From Isoetes taiwanensis (Eukaryota; Streptophyta; Lycopodiopsida; Isoetales; Isoetaceae): a DNA stretch of 64,000 nt. Below the pieces are notes generated by a model that did no database searches, had not been told where the DNA came from, and was given only the letters and a program-made list of their open reading frames with translations. The translations under genes and the position numbers were made by a program. Positions within the stretch are counted from its first letter, which is position 1. Every line of letters begins with the position of its first letter. Positions 1-11,132 of this stretch are shown here, piece by piece. The DNA is taken from positions 8,898,036-8,962,035 of the forward strand of contig JAJEKV010000049.1 of assembly GCA_021234155.1 (NCBI GenBank). The letters run 5' to 3'.

Positions 1-95
1 TGACCACTGCTTGCTAATCCATTGCACAATGCACTCAAAGTCCTCGTGACTAAGTGGGGATCCCTGGCTGCCTCTGCATACATGGAAATACTCTG
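1..95. repeat. Partial copy of a dispersed repeat, probably LTR sequence
   Basis: This stretch is nearly the same as 14198-14290. There the same sequence lies inside a putative LTR that adjoins a tRNA-Met type primer-binding site, so this is probably another LTR piece of that family. The copy here lacks a 12-base stretch present in the other copy. It is cut by the window edge, so its true left end is unknown. Confidence 0.5.
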
Positions 96-1983
96 GAAAT
101 CTTGGATAAGCACAAACACAGACGGAATTCTACGTGAGGACAATGCTAAGACAATAACAACGTAATCCAAGGAAATATCAAATATGAACATCAGAAGCAA
201 AGAACATGGCCAAAATACCAAACCGTCATGACACATAGCTCGGGGACAATGGGAAGCTCAGCCAGCTTACATACAGGCCCTATTAGCAGCATGTTGCCCA
301 GCCAACTTTTATTCCAAGCCCTGTAGCGGGTGGTGGGATGAACCTCGTATACGCATACCCTCTCAGCCCACGTCTAACACTGGAGGACCTCTTACCATGG
401 GGCCACAAGAGTTGATTGATGTAGCATCCTTGCCAGGAGCACTACGTCCGGTGTCACAGAGCACAAAATACAAAGAACATAGAACATGAGTCATGTCGGA
501 ACAAACCCAGGCCACCGAACCTGGAAGCCCGACCCCGAAGGATCCAAATACATAATAAAATACCAAGAACGACAGTGGAACAATGTAAAGACCATGACGT
601 GTGTTCATTAGCATTTACTAAACATGTGCCTAGACCTTGCCCTTGCCATGGTTGACCGTACAATCTTACCATGTCGAAGTAGCAATTCGGTATTGAAAAC
701 CCAATAGCAACCAACTTGTCGATGTAGCTTACTCAAACAACTAGTATTGGTGCAGAACTACCCCCATATCCAATGTGGCTAAATTACCACCTTAATAATA
801 TATATAATCCTATTAAAAACACTTTGCTATGACTTTAAAATATTCATAATGAAAGCTCAAGAATTTAAACATGCAACTACTATCATATCTCAACATCTAG
901 CATTTCCAAATTAAAAAATCCATATATAGTCTAAAGGCCACAACTGCATATAACTCTTGCCAACTGATCGTAAACCCAGGCTGCATCTTCAGGTGTCAAT
1001 AATACAATTAACTCCTTAGCCTTAGTATTATTAACCTTGTATTCTATAATTTCTTAGTTAAAGTAAATTCAACTACTAAAACAAATGCATGTTCTTATTA
1101 CTTGATTATGCTGCTTGCCAAGCTCTTCATGCTCGATCTCCTTTACTTGTTCCAAGCACAGTCTTCTACTCAGGAGCCATATTGGAGGTCAATCTATCAT
1201 GTTCTACTCCATTTTAGATTTACTGGAGAGCAATTGTTATTAGCAATTCCCTTAACAAGTCCGTAATTGGCATACTTGCCACAATCAAAACCTGTAGGAT
1301 GCTCTGCATTTTCCATATCAAATTAATCCATTGGTTATTTAAACAATCACAAGACAATTGGAAAATACCATGACAACAATATAACAAAGCAACAGAAAAA
1401 TAAATATAAACAACAAAAAGACACAGACATCTAAAATTCGGCAATAATCGTGGCAGTTTCCAAATTGATCCTACTTTTTCTGAGTTTTCCATGCTAAGTC
1501 GACACTTCTTAGGCCTAAATCAACCTTCTCCGTGATTCCGACCTGATTTATATCACTTTACTTGGATTTACCTTCTACTTTTCCATGCCCATACGATTGC
1601 AAATTAAGCTTATCCTTCTGCACATAATATTATCTTGCAAACCAACTAGTAGATCACAACAATCACATGAATAATTCCTTGAAAAGTCAAGAGAAGATCT
1701 GGCCTCATGTATCTAGCGTCTAACAATTCTTTAACACCCAAGCTTTTTCTCAGCTCAAGAACATATGCAAATCTAGCTATGGCAACATTTGAAACCTCAA
1801 ATTGAATCCACAATAAAACCCCACCTGAAAGAAAAAGATGATTGATGTAGTCCATGACGTGATCTCCAAGATTTTGCCTCCTCGGTGTCTCCTCTGCTTT
1901 CTTGCTTTGCAAATTCTTACAAAAACCTTCACATCTCCAATCTCCACTAAGCTCTCCAAAAAACTCTTGCTTATATGCTCTCC
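96..1983. other. Intergenic DNA, no gene recognised
   Basis: AT-rich non-coding sequence. The open reading frames here are short, lie on both strands and show no family motif that I recognise. No terminal repeats or tandem arrays are evident. Confidence 0.5.
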
Positions 1984-2070
1984 ATGCTGCATGCATGTTC
2001 TATCTTGCATGCATGTTCCATCTTCCATGCATGTTCTATCTTGCATGCATGTCAAGCATGCATATATGCA
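1984..2070. repeat. Short minisatellite (about 20-bp unit)
   Basis: Four to five tandem variants of a unit of about 20 bases built on CATGCATGTTCTATCTTG. Open frames across it on both strands are periodic artefacts. Confidence 0.8.
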
Positions 2071-2099
2071 CATGAGTACGTATACTGGCCCATCAAGTG

Positions 2100-2290
2100 G
2101 CCAGGATCGTTACACATCACCTCCGCATTGAGACAGGTCGATGGACTCAGGAGGCATATGAGGACAGGATCTGTCAATGTTGCCAATAGGGGGCCATTGA
2201 GGGTGAATGTCACGCCCTTCGAAGTAAAAAATTTCTATATAAAAAAGTACATCCAGAGTCAAAATTTCTATATAAAAAAGTTCTAAATTT
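2100..2290 (+). pseudogene. LINE ORF2 C-terminal fragment
   Basis: The first 130 bases match the better-preserved LINE C-terminal region at 2650-2760: the stretch after an IETGRW-like motif and the cysteine/histidine segment. The match is broken by indels. It is followed at 2222-2285 by a short direct duplication containing AATTTCTATATAAAAAAG. This is a decayed fragment with no complete reading frame. Confidence 0.5.
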
Positions 2291-2559
2291 TATCTTTTCT
2301 AATTCTACGAGCTAAGTTTAGGTCCTTGGGCATTACTGTCACTCTCTTGGCGCGAATTGCACACGAGTTGCCTTCTTCAAAGAGCTAGACTAGCTCTGCC
2401 TCTAGTACCTCCTACAGGGATCGGGCCATTAGAGGTGTCATTTGGTAGTCCTTTCTGAATTCCTGCATAACCTCTCGGAGGAGCCGCTTGAATGGCGCTT
2501 TCCGAATCAAGAGATTAGTGCAATGCTGGAAGTGCCTAGTCTCCCGTAAAACTCTGGCG

Positions 2560-3065
2560 TGCCTGGAGTTGGGCCTGTGACGCACCCCTTTGCCCATGAA
2601 GAAGCGCAAAGTGATAGCTTCCATTCGCACGGGTGCACATCACATCCACATTGAGACAGGTCGATGGAGGCATGTGAGGACAGGCTCTGTCAGTGTTGCC
2701 AACAGGGGGACATTGAGGGTGAATGCCACGCCCTTCAAACCTGCCCAACGTTCGATCATATCCGGGCACAGTATGACCAGTTAGTTCTGCCAGACCAGCC
2801 GTTGCATGTGCTATTGAACACGACCTCAGTGGGCTTGTTGGGTTCATATACACACGGACTCAACTATTCCCTTCGGAGCGGTCTTGAATTATTGTATATG
2901 ATTGTATAGTATACTACTATACTTATTATTGTTAAGGTTTCTCCCCTAAAACCCTTCGTGTGTAATTCTGACAGTAATATGCTTACAACTCTTTTCTTTG
3001 TATGGGGCCCATAGGCCAATTGGTCTCCATGGACGATAAAAATACATTCTATTCTATTCTATTCT
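2560..3065 (+). pseudogene. LINE ORF2 C-terminus with 3'UTR and simple-repeat tail
   Basis: The coding part resembles the extreme C-terminus of plant LINE ORF2: an IETGRW motif followed by a zinc-knuckle-like segment (EDRLCQCCQQGDIEGECHAL) ending in CPTFDHIR. A one-base shift separates the two parts. The 3'UTR holds a block around CCCATAGGCCAATTGGTCTC and GGACGATAAA and ends in an (ATTCT)n tail rather than poly(A). Simple-repeat tails are typical of RTE-like LINEs, which is my inference for this family. The same 3' block with a different tail, (CTTC)n, recurs at 12966-13034. Confidence 0.65.
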
Positions 3066-3670
3066 CTTGATCGTCACGTCGTCTACTTTCAGGAGGTGGT
3101 CAATATGGGCAATGCTCATCTCCCCAACTTGGCTTACACGTGGCAATGGGGCCACAATGCCTCAAGGCTTGCTGGAAGGAAAAGAGGCCTCAGTGGCTGG
3201 CCAAATAGAATGTGCAGGAACACAAGTGCATACATGTGGAAAGAGAAGAGGAATGCCATAGCTTGAGGCAGTATCTTGATGCTTGCTTCCTGAGAAAGCA
3301 TTGGGATGTCAGTAGGCATTGAACAGGTCAAGACATCACATTACCAGCACCACATAAACCCCACACTGGAATGGGGCTCACAATGCTACCTGCATACCCA
3401 TTTGCCTATGAAAAGCCGCAGACTTATGTTCTCAAATTGCATAGGTACGCACCATCTTCGCATTGAGACAAGCAAATGGATTGAAGAACTATGCCAAGAT
3501 ATGCTTTATCAGTGTGGCTAAGTGGAAGCCATTGAGGATGAATATCACACTCTTCAAGGCTGCCTGATGTGATCACATCTGGGCACACTATGTTGAGTTG
3601 GTCAAGCGTAATCACCCATTGCATGTGATATCTAGTCAAGCTATATCTATTAGATAGCCCAAGATACAAC
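3066..3670 (+). pseudogene. Second LINE ORF2 C-terminal fragment
   Basis: It is parallel to 13290-13670, with about 200 bases of shared coding sequence around a motif like LRQYLDACF, followed by a diverged IETxxW and cysteine segment. Stops and frame changes interrupt it. It begins immediately after the simple-repeat tail of the preceding LINE fragment, so two insertions of related LINEs lie head to tail. Confidence 0.55.
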
Positions 3671-3924
3671 TAAGTGCATTCACCTTGCCACTGGCATGTA
3701 TAAAGTTTGAAACTAAACTCAACGTCACTATCTATAATGAAATCCAAAGCAACAAGTATGAATTATTTACCACACATGTCCAAACTAAGGTAGCAAACAT
3801 CTGCATCATAGGGTTAATCTACTTTTTTCTACTAAGGATACATAGCGCACTAACGCGGCAACGTGGCCCACCATTAGACAATCTACCAGTTATAGTAATT
3901 TATAGGAATATACCTTCACAATTA

Positions 3925-4192
3925 TCATGCCCCCCCCCATTTTTTTTTCTCCGATGTATTAAATTGCCAAAAAAACATTTTGTACTTCTAAAATATGTTT
4001 TTGAAGAAATATATATATGAATTTTCACATTGATATAGAGAACCTGTCCTTGATTCATACGAGGGATGACTTTGGGCATCGAGAGCTAATGGATGGGCAC
4101 ATTCCCGAGTTACACTTTTTTTTTTGCCTTGTATGGAGATCCTTGTTTGTGGGGTGACCCCACATGTTGGGTTTACATTATAGAAAGATTAT
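3925..4192. repeat. Dispersed repeat, copy 1 of 2
   Basis: About 270 bases are nearly the same as 16290-16567. Shared features are a homopolymer-rich start, the segment around GAATTTTCACATTGATATAG, and the end around GGTGACCCCACATGTTGGG. No terminal inverted repeats or coding capacity are evident. The second copy ends where a Helitron-like 3' terminus begins. Confidence 0.75.
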
Positions 4193-4215
4193 CAAGATAG
4201 AAGATAACAAATATA

Positions 4216-4500
4216 TATAGTAGATTTGCAGTCTGACCAATGTTGAGGCATCATGGCAAGAGAATTTGGACAAATCCACTGGAACCTGAACCCACTGGAA
4301 CTGTGATAGGTTAAGGTCCTGTAATGGACCAAGGCGCATATAGCCACTGGAACCTGTGATAGGTTAAGGTCCTGCACTGGACCAAGGCGCATATAGATAA
4401 TGACGCTTGTATGTGAGAAAAAACACAATTGGTCTTTACTTGAATAGTGATGCTTAACTAGTTTTTCATCCTTTACAATTGATTGCAACCACACTTCACA
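4216..4500 (-). repeat. 3' flank of receptor-kinase copy 1 with internal tandem duplication
   Basis: This block downstream of the kinase gene is shared with the 3' flank of copy 2, where it occurs twice (28690-28930 and 28975-29215). Here a subsegment of about 56 bases around AGGTTAAGGTCCTG and GGACCAAGGCGCATATA is itself tandemly duplicated at 4287-4395. It shows that the segmental duplication extended beyond the coding region. Confidence 0.8.
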
Positions 4501-4614
4501 TTGATGTGGAGGATATCTACCAACTATGACATGGGCACTAGTTTACTTAACCACCCCTTCTATATTACATCAGATACACATTCATCCGTGTATGGTAGTA
4601 CCCATGGAAAACCT

Positions 4615-7230
4615 TCACGAAGGTGTTGTCTTCAAATTTGAGCCATACCTAATATAAGAACCGTTAGAACCGTTAGGAATGGGGGCGCTGATGCTCTGGT
4701 GAAATTCTGTAAGGTTAGGGTATAAGATAGGCCTGGCTTCTGTTAAAGAAGGTTCAGGTGCTTCCATCTTTCCCTGTAAAATTTCAATAACCTGTGGCAT
4801 AGTTGGTCGAAGATCAGCATTTTCCTGAATGCACCAGCAGGCCAGACGAATTGCCCGCTCCATCTCCTTCGCCTCGAAATCCTTGTTTAAATTGGGATCT
4901 ATAATGGCCTCCATGTCGCCGGATCTGACCTTGGATTTCGCCCACGAAGGTAGATAACAGATTCCAGTGGAATAAATTGAATCAAACTGCAATACCTTCC
5001 GGCCGCTCACCAGCTCAAGCAGCACAATTCCAAAGCTGTACACATCGCATTTTTTTGTGAGATTTAAATCCCTCGGCCATTCCGGTGCCACATACCCAAT
5101 TGTTCCACAGATTTGGGTGCTGCCACAACAACCCATTTCTTCATCGATCATCTTTGCCATGCCAAAATCTGAGACCTTTGCCTTGAAATTCTCTGCGAGC
5201 AGAATGTTCTGTGGCTTGATGTCTAGATGAAGCACCGGATCAGAGCATCCTTCATGCAAATAAGCCAATCCTTGTGCAGTATCAATTGCTATGTTGAGCC
5301 TGGTGCTCCAGGACAGAATTTTTAACGGGTCATCTGAAAATAGCCATTTATCAAGCGAACCATTTGGCATAAATTCGTAAACCAGAAGTTGATCTGACTT
5401 TTCGATGCAGAATCCATAGAGCCTGACCAAATTGACATGGCTGATCCCTCCCAAAGTTCTGACTTCTGCTTCCAGTTCTTTCTGCCCTTGCCTGGCCCCT
5501 TCGAGTTTTTTAACAGCGACATTTCTTCCGTCTGACAATATGCCGGCAAATACTGCCCCAAATCCGCCTTCGCCCAATTTGAACCGGAATCCATTGGTGG
5601 CAATTTGGAGCTCCTTGAGCGTGAATCTATGGGGCACGCCTGGAACAGTGCTGAGAAGATCATCCTCTGCATCTTTCGCCGGACTTCTGAGACAAATAAA
5701 TTGGAAAATTCCAACGAATAGTATGACAGCCATGACGGAAGCCATGACAATAACAATGATCCATATGCGAGAGAGGGAGCTGTGCTTACTGCTCGAGAGC
5801 TGGATCTTAAGATATGCAGAATAATTTCTAGAAGAATCTGGTGAAGAAACCAGTTTAAGGCTTGTTATATTGGCCGAGACATGGAAACAGGACCGATTGG
5901 CCGGATTGATGGAATCTTCATAGAAAGCTACTAAACAAGAGCAATTTGACAGGCATGAAGACAAGCAATCCTCCCTGCTAGACCAATTTAACGATGCAAG
6001 GTACCTGTTAGAGAAATATGTCACATTAGCCAAGCTCAGAAACTGCTGCTTTTGCATGCTACGTGCATCACAGGCCACCGGAGTTGTGGGCTCACAATTC
6101 TTCGAAGAAAAGGCATGTTGAAATTGAGACTGTAAGGAGGATCCAACATGGTCAAGCGGGCAAGAGCAGGCAATGTCATTGGAATCAGAGCAGACTCCGT
6201 AGGAGTCGCATGGATCTGGCAAGTTACAGATTTCACTTTGAGCATAAACAAGAGCATTGAGGAGGAAATCGGAGCCGTTCCAGTAGAACTGCCGGAAATT
6301 GCCGTCGGGGGAGAGTCTGGCAAGGTAGATGTGGTAGGGAGTAATGGGATTACCGTATGCGTAGGAGCTGAAGAGGTAACCAGGGCGGGAGAAGTCGACG
6401 CGAAGGGAACCATTGGAGGAGAGGACGAAGGTAAGGGTGAGGTTACCGGGGCCGCATGGTTGAGTAACTCTGGTGTAGTTGGAAGTGACGCCGTCTTGAG
6501 CCCAAACCCAGTAGGGCTGCGGGGGGTCGGAAGCCGTGGAGTAGAGAACCGCCCCGCATGGCTCCACCTTGAAGGCGTACGGCGCCGTGTAGCTCGAATT
6601 CGTGGCCCTCAGCCACACGCTCCCCTGCTTCAGCGCCTGCCCCGGTAGCAGCCACACGTCGTTCGGATGCTCGAAACTCTCCCATAACACACCCCCACTT
6701 GAATCATACACCACCAAATCGCCCGTTTCTTCCATCTCCATTCCCCCCACTCCTCCCTTTATCGCCCATAGCACCTTCTCATCTGTATCTAGATACTGTA
6801 GCTCCGATCCATCCCCTGACACCCTCAGCACATGCGTGTTCTCTCCCGTGAATATCCCCACGTTCCATACCTCTATCGCCTCGGACGCGTTGAATGGAAG
6901 CATGCAGATGATCAGCTTGTAGACTACTGCGAAGTCCGCCGAAAAAAGACCCAGTGCAAACGTGGAATTTGGAGACTTGATCGTGGTGCCATTGCGCGTC
7001 TTGAGCGGGAAAAATATTCCGTTTGGGTAGCGGATGAAATCGTTGGTTTGCGCTATTGCCTCCCATCCTGGTGTGAGTTTAATCATCCTTGATTCTGCAA
7101 ATCCCACACTCAACAATATCATCATTCCTACTATCGCCATACCTATGCACATCGCCAACCCCCTCCTCTTCCTCCTCGTGAACTTGCCACAATTTGCTTG
7201 GCCTCTTGGACTTTTTAAAACATCTCTCAT
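4615..7230 (-). CDS. G-type lectin S-receptor-like Ser/Thr protein kinase (intact, intronless)
   Basis: An 871-residue single-exon receptor kinase of the plasma membrane, expected to sense an extracellular ligand and signal by Ser/Thr phosphorylation; the ligand is unknown. The hydrophobic leader at residues 27-46 suggests that M27 could also serve as start. The order is B-lectin domain (about 60-200), S-locus-glycoprotein-like region (200-330), EGF-like cysteines (335-365), PAN/apple-like cysteines (about 387-455), one membrane helix (489-514) and kinase (about 550-815). Catalytic residues are visible: GEGGFGAVF loop at 553, K574 in VAVKK, HLDIKPQN at 668-675 (D670, N675), DFG at 688-690 and APE at 715-717. 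Leu rather than Arg precedes the catalytic Asp, so this is a non-RD kinase, as in the SD2 group. Length and order match that family. It is the only intact copy of three in the window. Confidence 0.95.
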   Translation of the reverse strand: MRDVLKSPRGQANCGKFTRRKRRGLAMCIGMAIVGMMILLSVGFAESRMIKLTPGWEAIAQTNDFIRYPNGIFFPLKTRNGTTIKSPNSTFALGLFSADFAVVYKLIICMLPFNASEAIEVWNVGIFTGENTHVLRVSGDGSELQYLDTDEKVLWAIKGGVGGMEMEETGDLVVYDSSGGVLWESFEHPNDVWLLPGQALKQGSVWLRATNSSYTAPYAFKVEPCGAVLYSTASDPPQPYWVWAQDGVTSNYTRVTQPCGPGNLTLTFVLSSNGSLRVDFSRPGYLFSSYAYGNPITPYHIYLARLSPDGNFRQFYWNGSDFLLNALVYAQSEICNLPDPCDSYGVCSDSNDIACSCPLDHVGSSLQSQFQHAFSSKNCEPTTPVACDARSMQKQQFLSLANVTYFSNRYLASLNWSSREDCLSSCLSNCSCLVAFYEDSINPANRSCFHVSANITSLKLVSSPDSSRNYSAYLKIQLSSSKHSSLSRIWIIVIVMASVMAVILFVGIFQFICLRSPAKDAEDDLLSTVPGVPHRFTLKELQIATNGFRFKLGEGGFGAVFAGILSDGRNVAVKKLEGARQGQKELEAEVRTLGGISHVNLVRLYGFCIEKSDQLLVYEFMPNGSLDKWLFSDDPLKILSWSTRLNIAIDTAQGLAYLHEGCSDPVLHLDIKPQNILLAENFKAKVSDFGMAKMIDEEMGCCGSTQICGTIGYVAPEWPRDLNLTKKCDVYSFGIVLLELVSGRKVLQFDSIYSTGICYLPSWAKSKVRSGDMEAIIDPNLNKDFEAKEMERAIRLACWCIQENADLRPTMPQVIEILQGKMEAPEPSLTEARPILYPNLTEFHQSISAPIPNGSNGSYIRYGSNLKTTPS

Positions 7231-7252
7231 CGATCGATCAGTCTTGTTGGAA

Positions 7253-7460
7253 CATAAAAGTCAAGACGACGACATTTTGGAACATAAAAGTCAAGACGAC
7301 GACATTTCGCCCTTTTTCACCCAAGCTTTCGATTCTTGATCACGTGGTTGAAAAACCTGTAATAGTTCGATTCTTGATCATTGGGTTGAGAACCAGGTCT
7401 TTTTATTGCCAAAAAAAACAGTCGGGCGGGCTAAAATGTCGTCGTCTTTGACTTTTTATG
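7253..7460. mobile_element. Small TIR element (MITE) upstream of the receptor kinase
   Basis: Inverted ends: CATAAAAGTCAAGACGACGA at 7253 (repeated directly at 7283) and its near reverse complement at 7433-7460. The 30-base left end is tandemly duplicated. The corresponding upstream region of copy 2 (39130-39180) lacks this sequence, so it is an insertion about 25 bp upstream of the annotated start. I could not fix a target duplication. Confidence 0.6.
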
Positions 7461-7613
7461 TAAAAAAGTCAGAGCTCACTGTTTCGTGGTGAAACAGCTG
7501 GCTCGTAGCTTCGCGGCTCACTAGACTATTTCACAGTGAAACATCTCGATCTCGACCTTTTCTTATTACAAAAAGTCGAGGAGAAACTATATGATCATAT
7601 TGGGGCAAAAGTA

Positions 7614-8311
7614 TGCTGGTGGGGTGCAAAAGCACGCGTCCGGACGCATGCTTTTAGCACCCCTGCTTCCCACTCTTTTTTGGGTGCTGGTGGGTTCGTT
7701 TTTTTACACCCTTCATTTGTTAAGAGGACTCTTCAGCCAAGAATCGTTCCACATTGCTCGAATTTTCCATCGGATTAGCATCAATTTCATTAGATTGGAG
7801 TTTAACTAGTGCGCTCCAAATTGGAATGTGAATCTCCAATTAGTTGCTCAATCCATCATATCTTTTCATAAAACTTATCCACCAAAGTAGGATTGTCATT
7901 TCAACCATATTCAGCCTAAAAGCCCCATCGAATTTTGCCTAAATTGGGCTGACTTAAGAGATTTCTCACTGTTTTATAAAAAACCTGTTGCAAGAATGGG
8001 TTTTCTTTAATTTTTCACTCAATATCCCAAATTAGGTTCTGAAATTTTGCACGTAGGATATGGGTGCATGGCCGATTATGAAAATCTGAAAAGCCCCATC
8101 TGATTTAGCTTTGGGCTAAATTAAGAAATTTTGTTCTGTTTTACCAAAATTGCTGCAGAAATGGGTTTTCTCTAATTGCTCACTCAATATCCCAAATTAG
8201 GCCCTGAAATTTTGCATGTATGATTGAATTGCATGGCCGATTATGAAAAACAAAAAAAAAAAGTGCTGGAAAGTGCTAGGTGCTGCATCGGTTATTTGTA
8301 CCCCACCAGCA
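7614..8311. mobile_element. Non-autonomous TIR element of about 700 bp with internal tandem duplication
   Basis: Terminal inverted repeats TGCTGGTGGGGTGCAAA (7614) and the reverse complement of TTTGTACCCCACCAGCA (ending 8311), with one mismatch. Inside, two units of about 171 bases (roughly 7919-8089 and 8090-8260) share AATATCCCAAATTAGG and GCATGGCCGATTATGAAAA. The orthologous upstream region of copy 2 lacks it. No target duplication is clear and no coding capacity is seen. Confidence 0.65.
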
Positions 8312-8445
8312 CCAACCAAGGTAACAATTGTCCGTGCTTATAATTAAGTACTAAGGGCCCCTCTCCAATGTGTATTATTGCATGTCCGTGACATTAGTAA
8401 GCAGAACTTTCGACTACTTATAGCCAACTTTGTCCAGCTTTTTTA
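8312..8445 (-). promoter_or_regulatory. Upstream block shared by receptor-kinase copies
   Basis: Sequence around GTGCTTATAATTAAGTACTA and GGGCCCCTCTCCAATGTGTA is shared with 39200-39290 upstream of copy 2, and more weakly with 12540-12600 upstream of the copy 3 remnant. In copy 1 it was pushed about 1 kb away from the gene by the two inserted elements. No specific promoter motif is claimed. Confidence 0.55.
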
Positions 8446-8706
8446 ATAGTCATTTAAACATTCTCTTCAACAAATTTTAAAATGCCACTTTTCAGTCATT
8501 ATGACTTACTGCTTACTGTTTTCGTTTTTCTAGTTGATTGGAGATTTTGTAGAAAATGGACAATAAACCTGTGGTACATCCTTATATCAGGTTTGCATTT
8601 TTCCTCGATTTGGAAATTCTATGTGAATGTTCAATGAAGGTTTTCTAATGACTTGGACACCATTTGTTGTTGAATTTGAATTAATGTTTCCACAAATAGA
8701 ATATAT

Positions 8707-8755
8707 GCTACAAGAAATTTATCGCGGCGGCCAAGGCCGCCGCGAACATTTCTCT
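8707..8755. repeat. GC-rich perfect palindrome beside a CACTA-like end
   Basis: CTACAAGAAAT at 8708 is followed by a perfect 10+2+10 palindrome (CGCGGCGGCC, AA, complement) at 8723-8744, then a near-inverted copy of AGAAAT. CACTA/EnSpm elements start CACTACAAGAAA and often carry GC-rich subterminal palindromes, so this may be a solo remnant of such an end. Only one end is seen. Confidence 0.4.
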
Positions 8756-8859
8756 TTCCTGCAATACGAACATTGGGGGGATGAGCAACTAGTCGTGCAC
8801 ATTTGTTGCAAAAGAAGCACTTTGATGAGTATTCAATTACCGTGCATCCCAGCACATTA

Positions 8860-11100
8860 GGGCATACATATTTTGTATATGGATTATAAACATCTAATTA
8901 TTTAGCAACCTGAAAAACCTTTTAACTTAGGGTCTAAGCATTATTGTATCCTAGGGATGGGTTATTCTGTAGATAATGGCTACCATGAGGTAGAGTTGCA
9001 GGTGATCCCGCAAGCCAAATTTCATGGCAAAATATGTCAGCATAGGCAGCTATGGCAGAAAACCCAATGTTGGCACATGGCTTGGCATATATTTTGTGGC
9101 AAAATACCATGTCCCTAAAAGTTCTGTAGTGTAACAATGGATGTAAACGAGTTGGCAAAAGATAGGTCCTATCAAGTCCTGCAGGTGAAAGAGCCAATCA
9201 TTCATTTGTGAAGAATTCAATTCTCAAGGTTAATCTAGATCACTCAATTCCTAAAGTTAACGTGGATAATTATTCAATTGCTCAAAGAATCCAATTTCTA
9301 AGGTTAATGTGGACAACATGGGTAATAAATGAATTCCCGTAGTTAATGTGCATAACTAGGTCGTCATATATTATATTGTCAACGGTCCTACATAAAAATA
9401 TAATGAACCTAGGAACCAAAGATATAATGAACCTAGGAACCAAAGAAATATAATCAACCTAGGAATTGCGGTGAATTATACACCTAGGAACCAAAGATAG
9501 CAAATGCCAAATGGCAAAGGGAGGAGAATGCATGGAGAAAAAAAAAAGAGAGAATGAAAAAAAAAGAGGGAATGAAGGGTGAAAAGCCAGATGTGAGGAC
9601 GTCGTTCCAGAAAGCGCTTGAAGAGAAAGAAAAATATTTTAGGCAAAAATGTTTCAGAAAGGAGCCTGGCAGCAAATCCGCGGTATTCAAGATTATTTGG
9701 CTGGTTCTTCACTGAAATCTGCTAAGGGACAACACATGGCCTTGACTGTGGAAGAATCGGGCCTGACACAGGCCGATTTTGTAGGCACTGAGCCGATTTG
9801 GTTAGGTTTTAATGGATTGGGTCATGTCTGAGCCGATTTGATGTTTAAAGGATATGCTAATTGAAGTTCTTGCCAGCATTGCCTCTGATTCCGGCCATGT
9901 GGACTCTTCAGGAGGATCAAATCTGCACAATCCGGCAGCTCGAGCTTTTCTTGCAAATCTATTTGATCCAGATCCGGCGTCTAATTGCTCCGGAACAGAT
10001 TCTAAGCTTGAGGACGCAACTTCCCAGGCCAAATCCAGCGCCATATCCGACTCAGACAGGGTTCTTCTGCTCGAACTATTTTTCAACTTGGGATCTGGTG
10101 CAGGAAATCTAAAACTGATACTTTTGGCAGGTCTATCATTTTTTTTTGAAGCCAAGTAGAAGCAGTGTTTTTCGATGCTCAATATGTCCTTAAAGCACTG
10201 TTTTTTTTAAGCCCAAATCCGGCGCCTTTTTCCAGGGAGCCCACTGGAGGCTGGAAGAATTCGGCCCACAATTCGAATTAATTCCAAATGCAACAAACAA
10301 CCCATCGACAGTTATGTTTTTTCTGTTCGATCCATTTTTCGCGATCAGAAGGTGTCGATTGGCGAATTGGAGCTCATCATTTTGGGCAAAGAAGGGGCCG
10401 ATTCGATCAGGAATGCATTCCGACAAAGCATTGCGGTGGCCAGGAGTGGGGGGCTTAAAATTGACAAATTTTTTCCTGGCCAGAGTGGGGGTGATAAACA
10501 CCTGCAAATTTGAGGGGTCAAGGACATATTCGTAAGACCCGACATAGCAAGAGCATCGATTTTTTGCTGCAAAACCGACCCAATTTGACAGGAACCAAAA
10601 CGGGAGGAATTTTGGGATTGAGGGAATCGATTGGAGAGGAAGGATGATGTAGCTTGATCCGGAATAGGAGGCCACGACAGGTTACAGCATCGGAGGTCTT
10701 TAAGAAAAACGTGGCAACAAATTATTAAGATAGATGAGGGCGCAGAAAAAATAGATGCGACAAAAACAAAAATGAAAAATTACAGACTAACTTATATATG
10801 TTTAGATTAGATAGAAGCATATATCCCAATGCATAATCCAACAAGAAACCATTAAGAATGTGCATAAAGTGGAGTACAAAATAGTATCAAGGAAAGAATT
10901 TTGCATTATACTATGTCTATCAAAATTTCAAAATTTCCCTTATTGCCACTAATATATAGTGTAGAAAAGACAAATGCATGATATGTCACAGTTTTCATGA
11001 TCAAAATGCCTTGAAGATAAGCAGTTCAAATCACAGTACTGCAATGCTAATCTTGCTTTGACAGTTTTCATGATCAAAATGCCTTGAAAATCCATGGACC
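8860..11100. other. Intergenic DNA, no gene recognised
   Basis: Overlapping open frames at 9802-10182 and 10190-10675 exist on both strands of a moderately GC-rich stretch, but their translations match no family that I recognise. A purine-rich stretch lies at 9520-9640. A segment around ATAATGAACCTAGGAACCAA is repeated at 9400-9490. Confidence 0.4.
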
Positions 11101-11132
11101 AACATTTATTCTTTATTTCTGTTTGGTTTTAG

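Noticed and set aside
5432-5824. Open frame antisense to the receptor kinase, repeated at 33361-33753
   Set aside because: It is the complement of conserved kinase coding sequence. Its persistence follows from sense-strand constraint, and no family features are seen.
6148-6648. Long open frames on the plus strand across the lectin domain
   Set aside because: Shadow frames of the GC-rich sense gene; the translations are rich in simple residues and have no domain.
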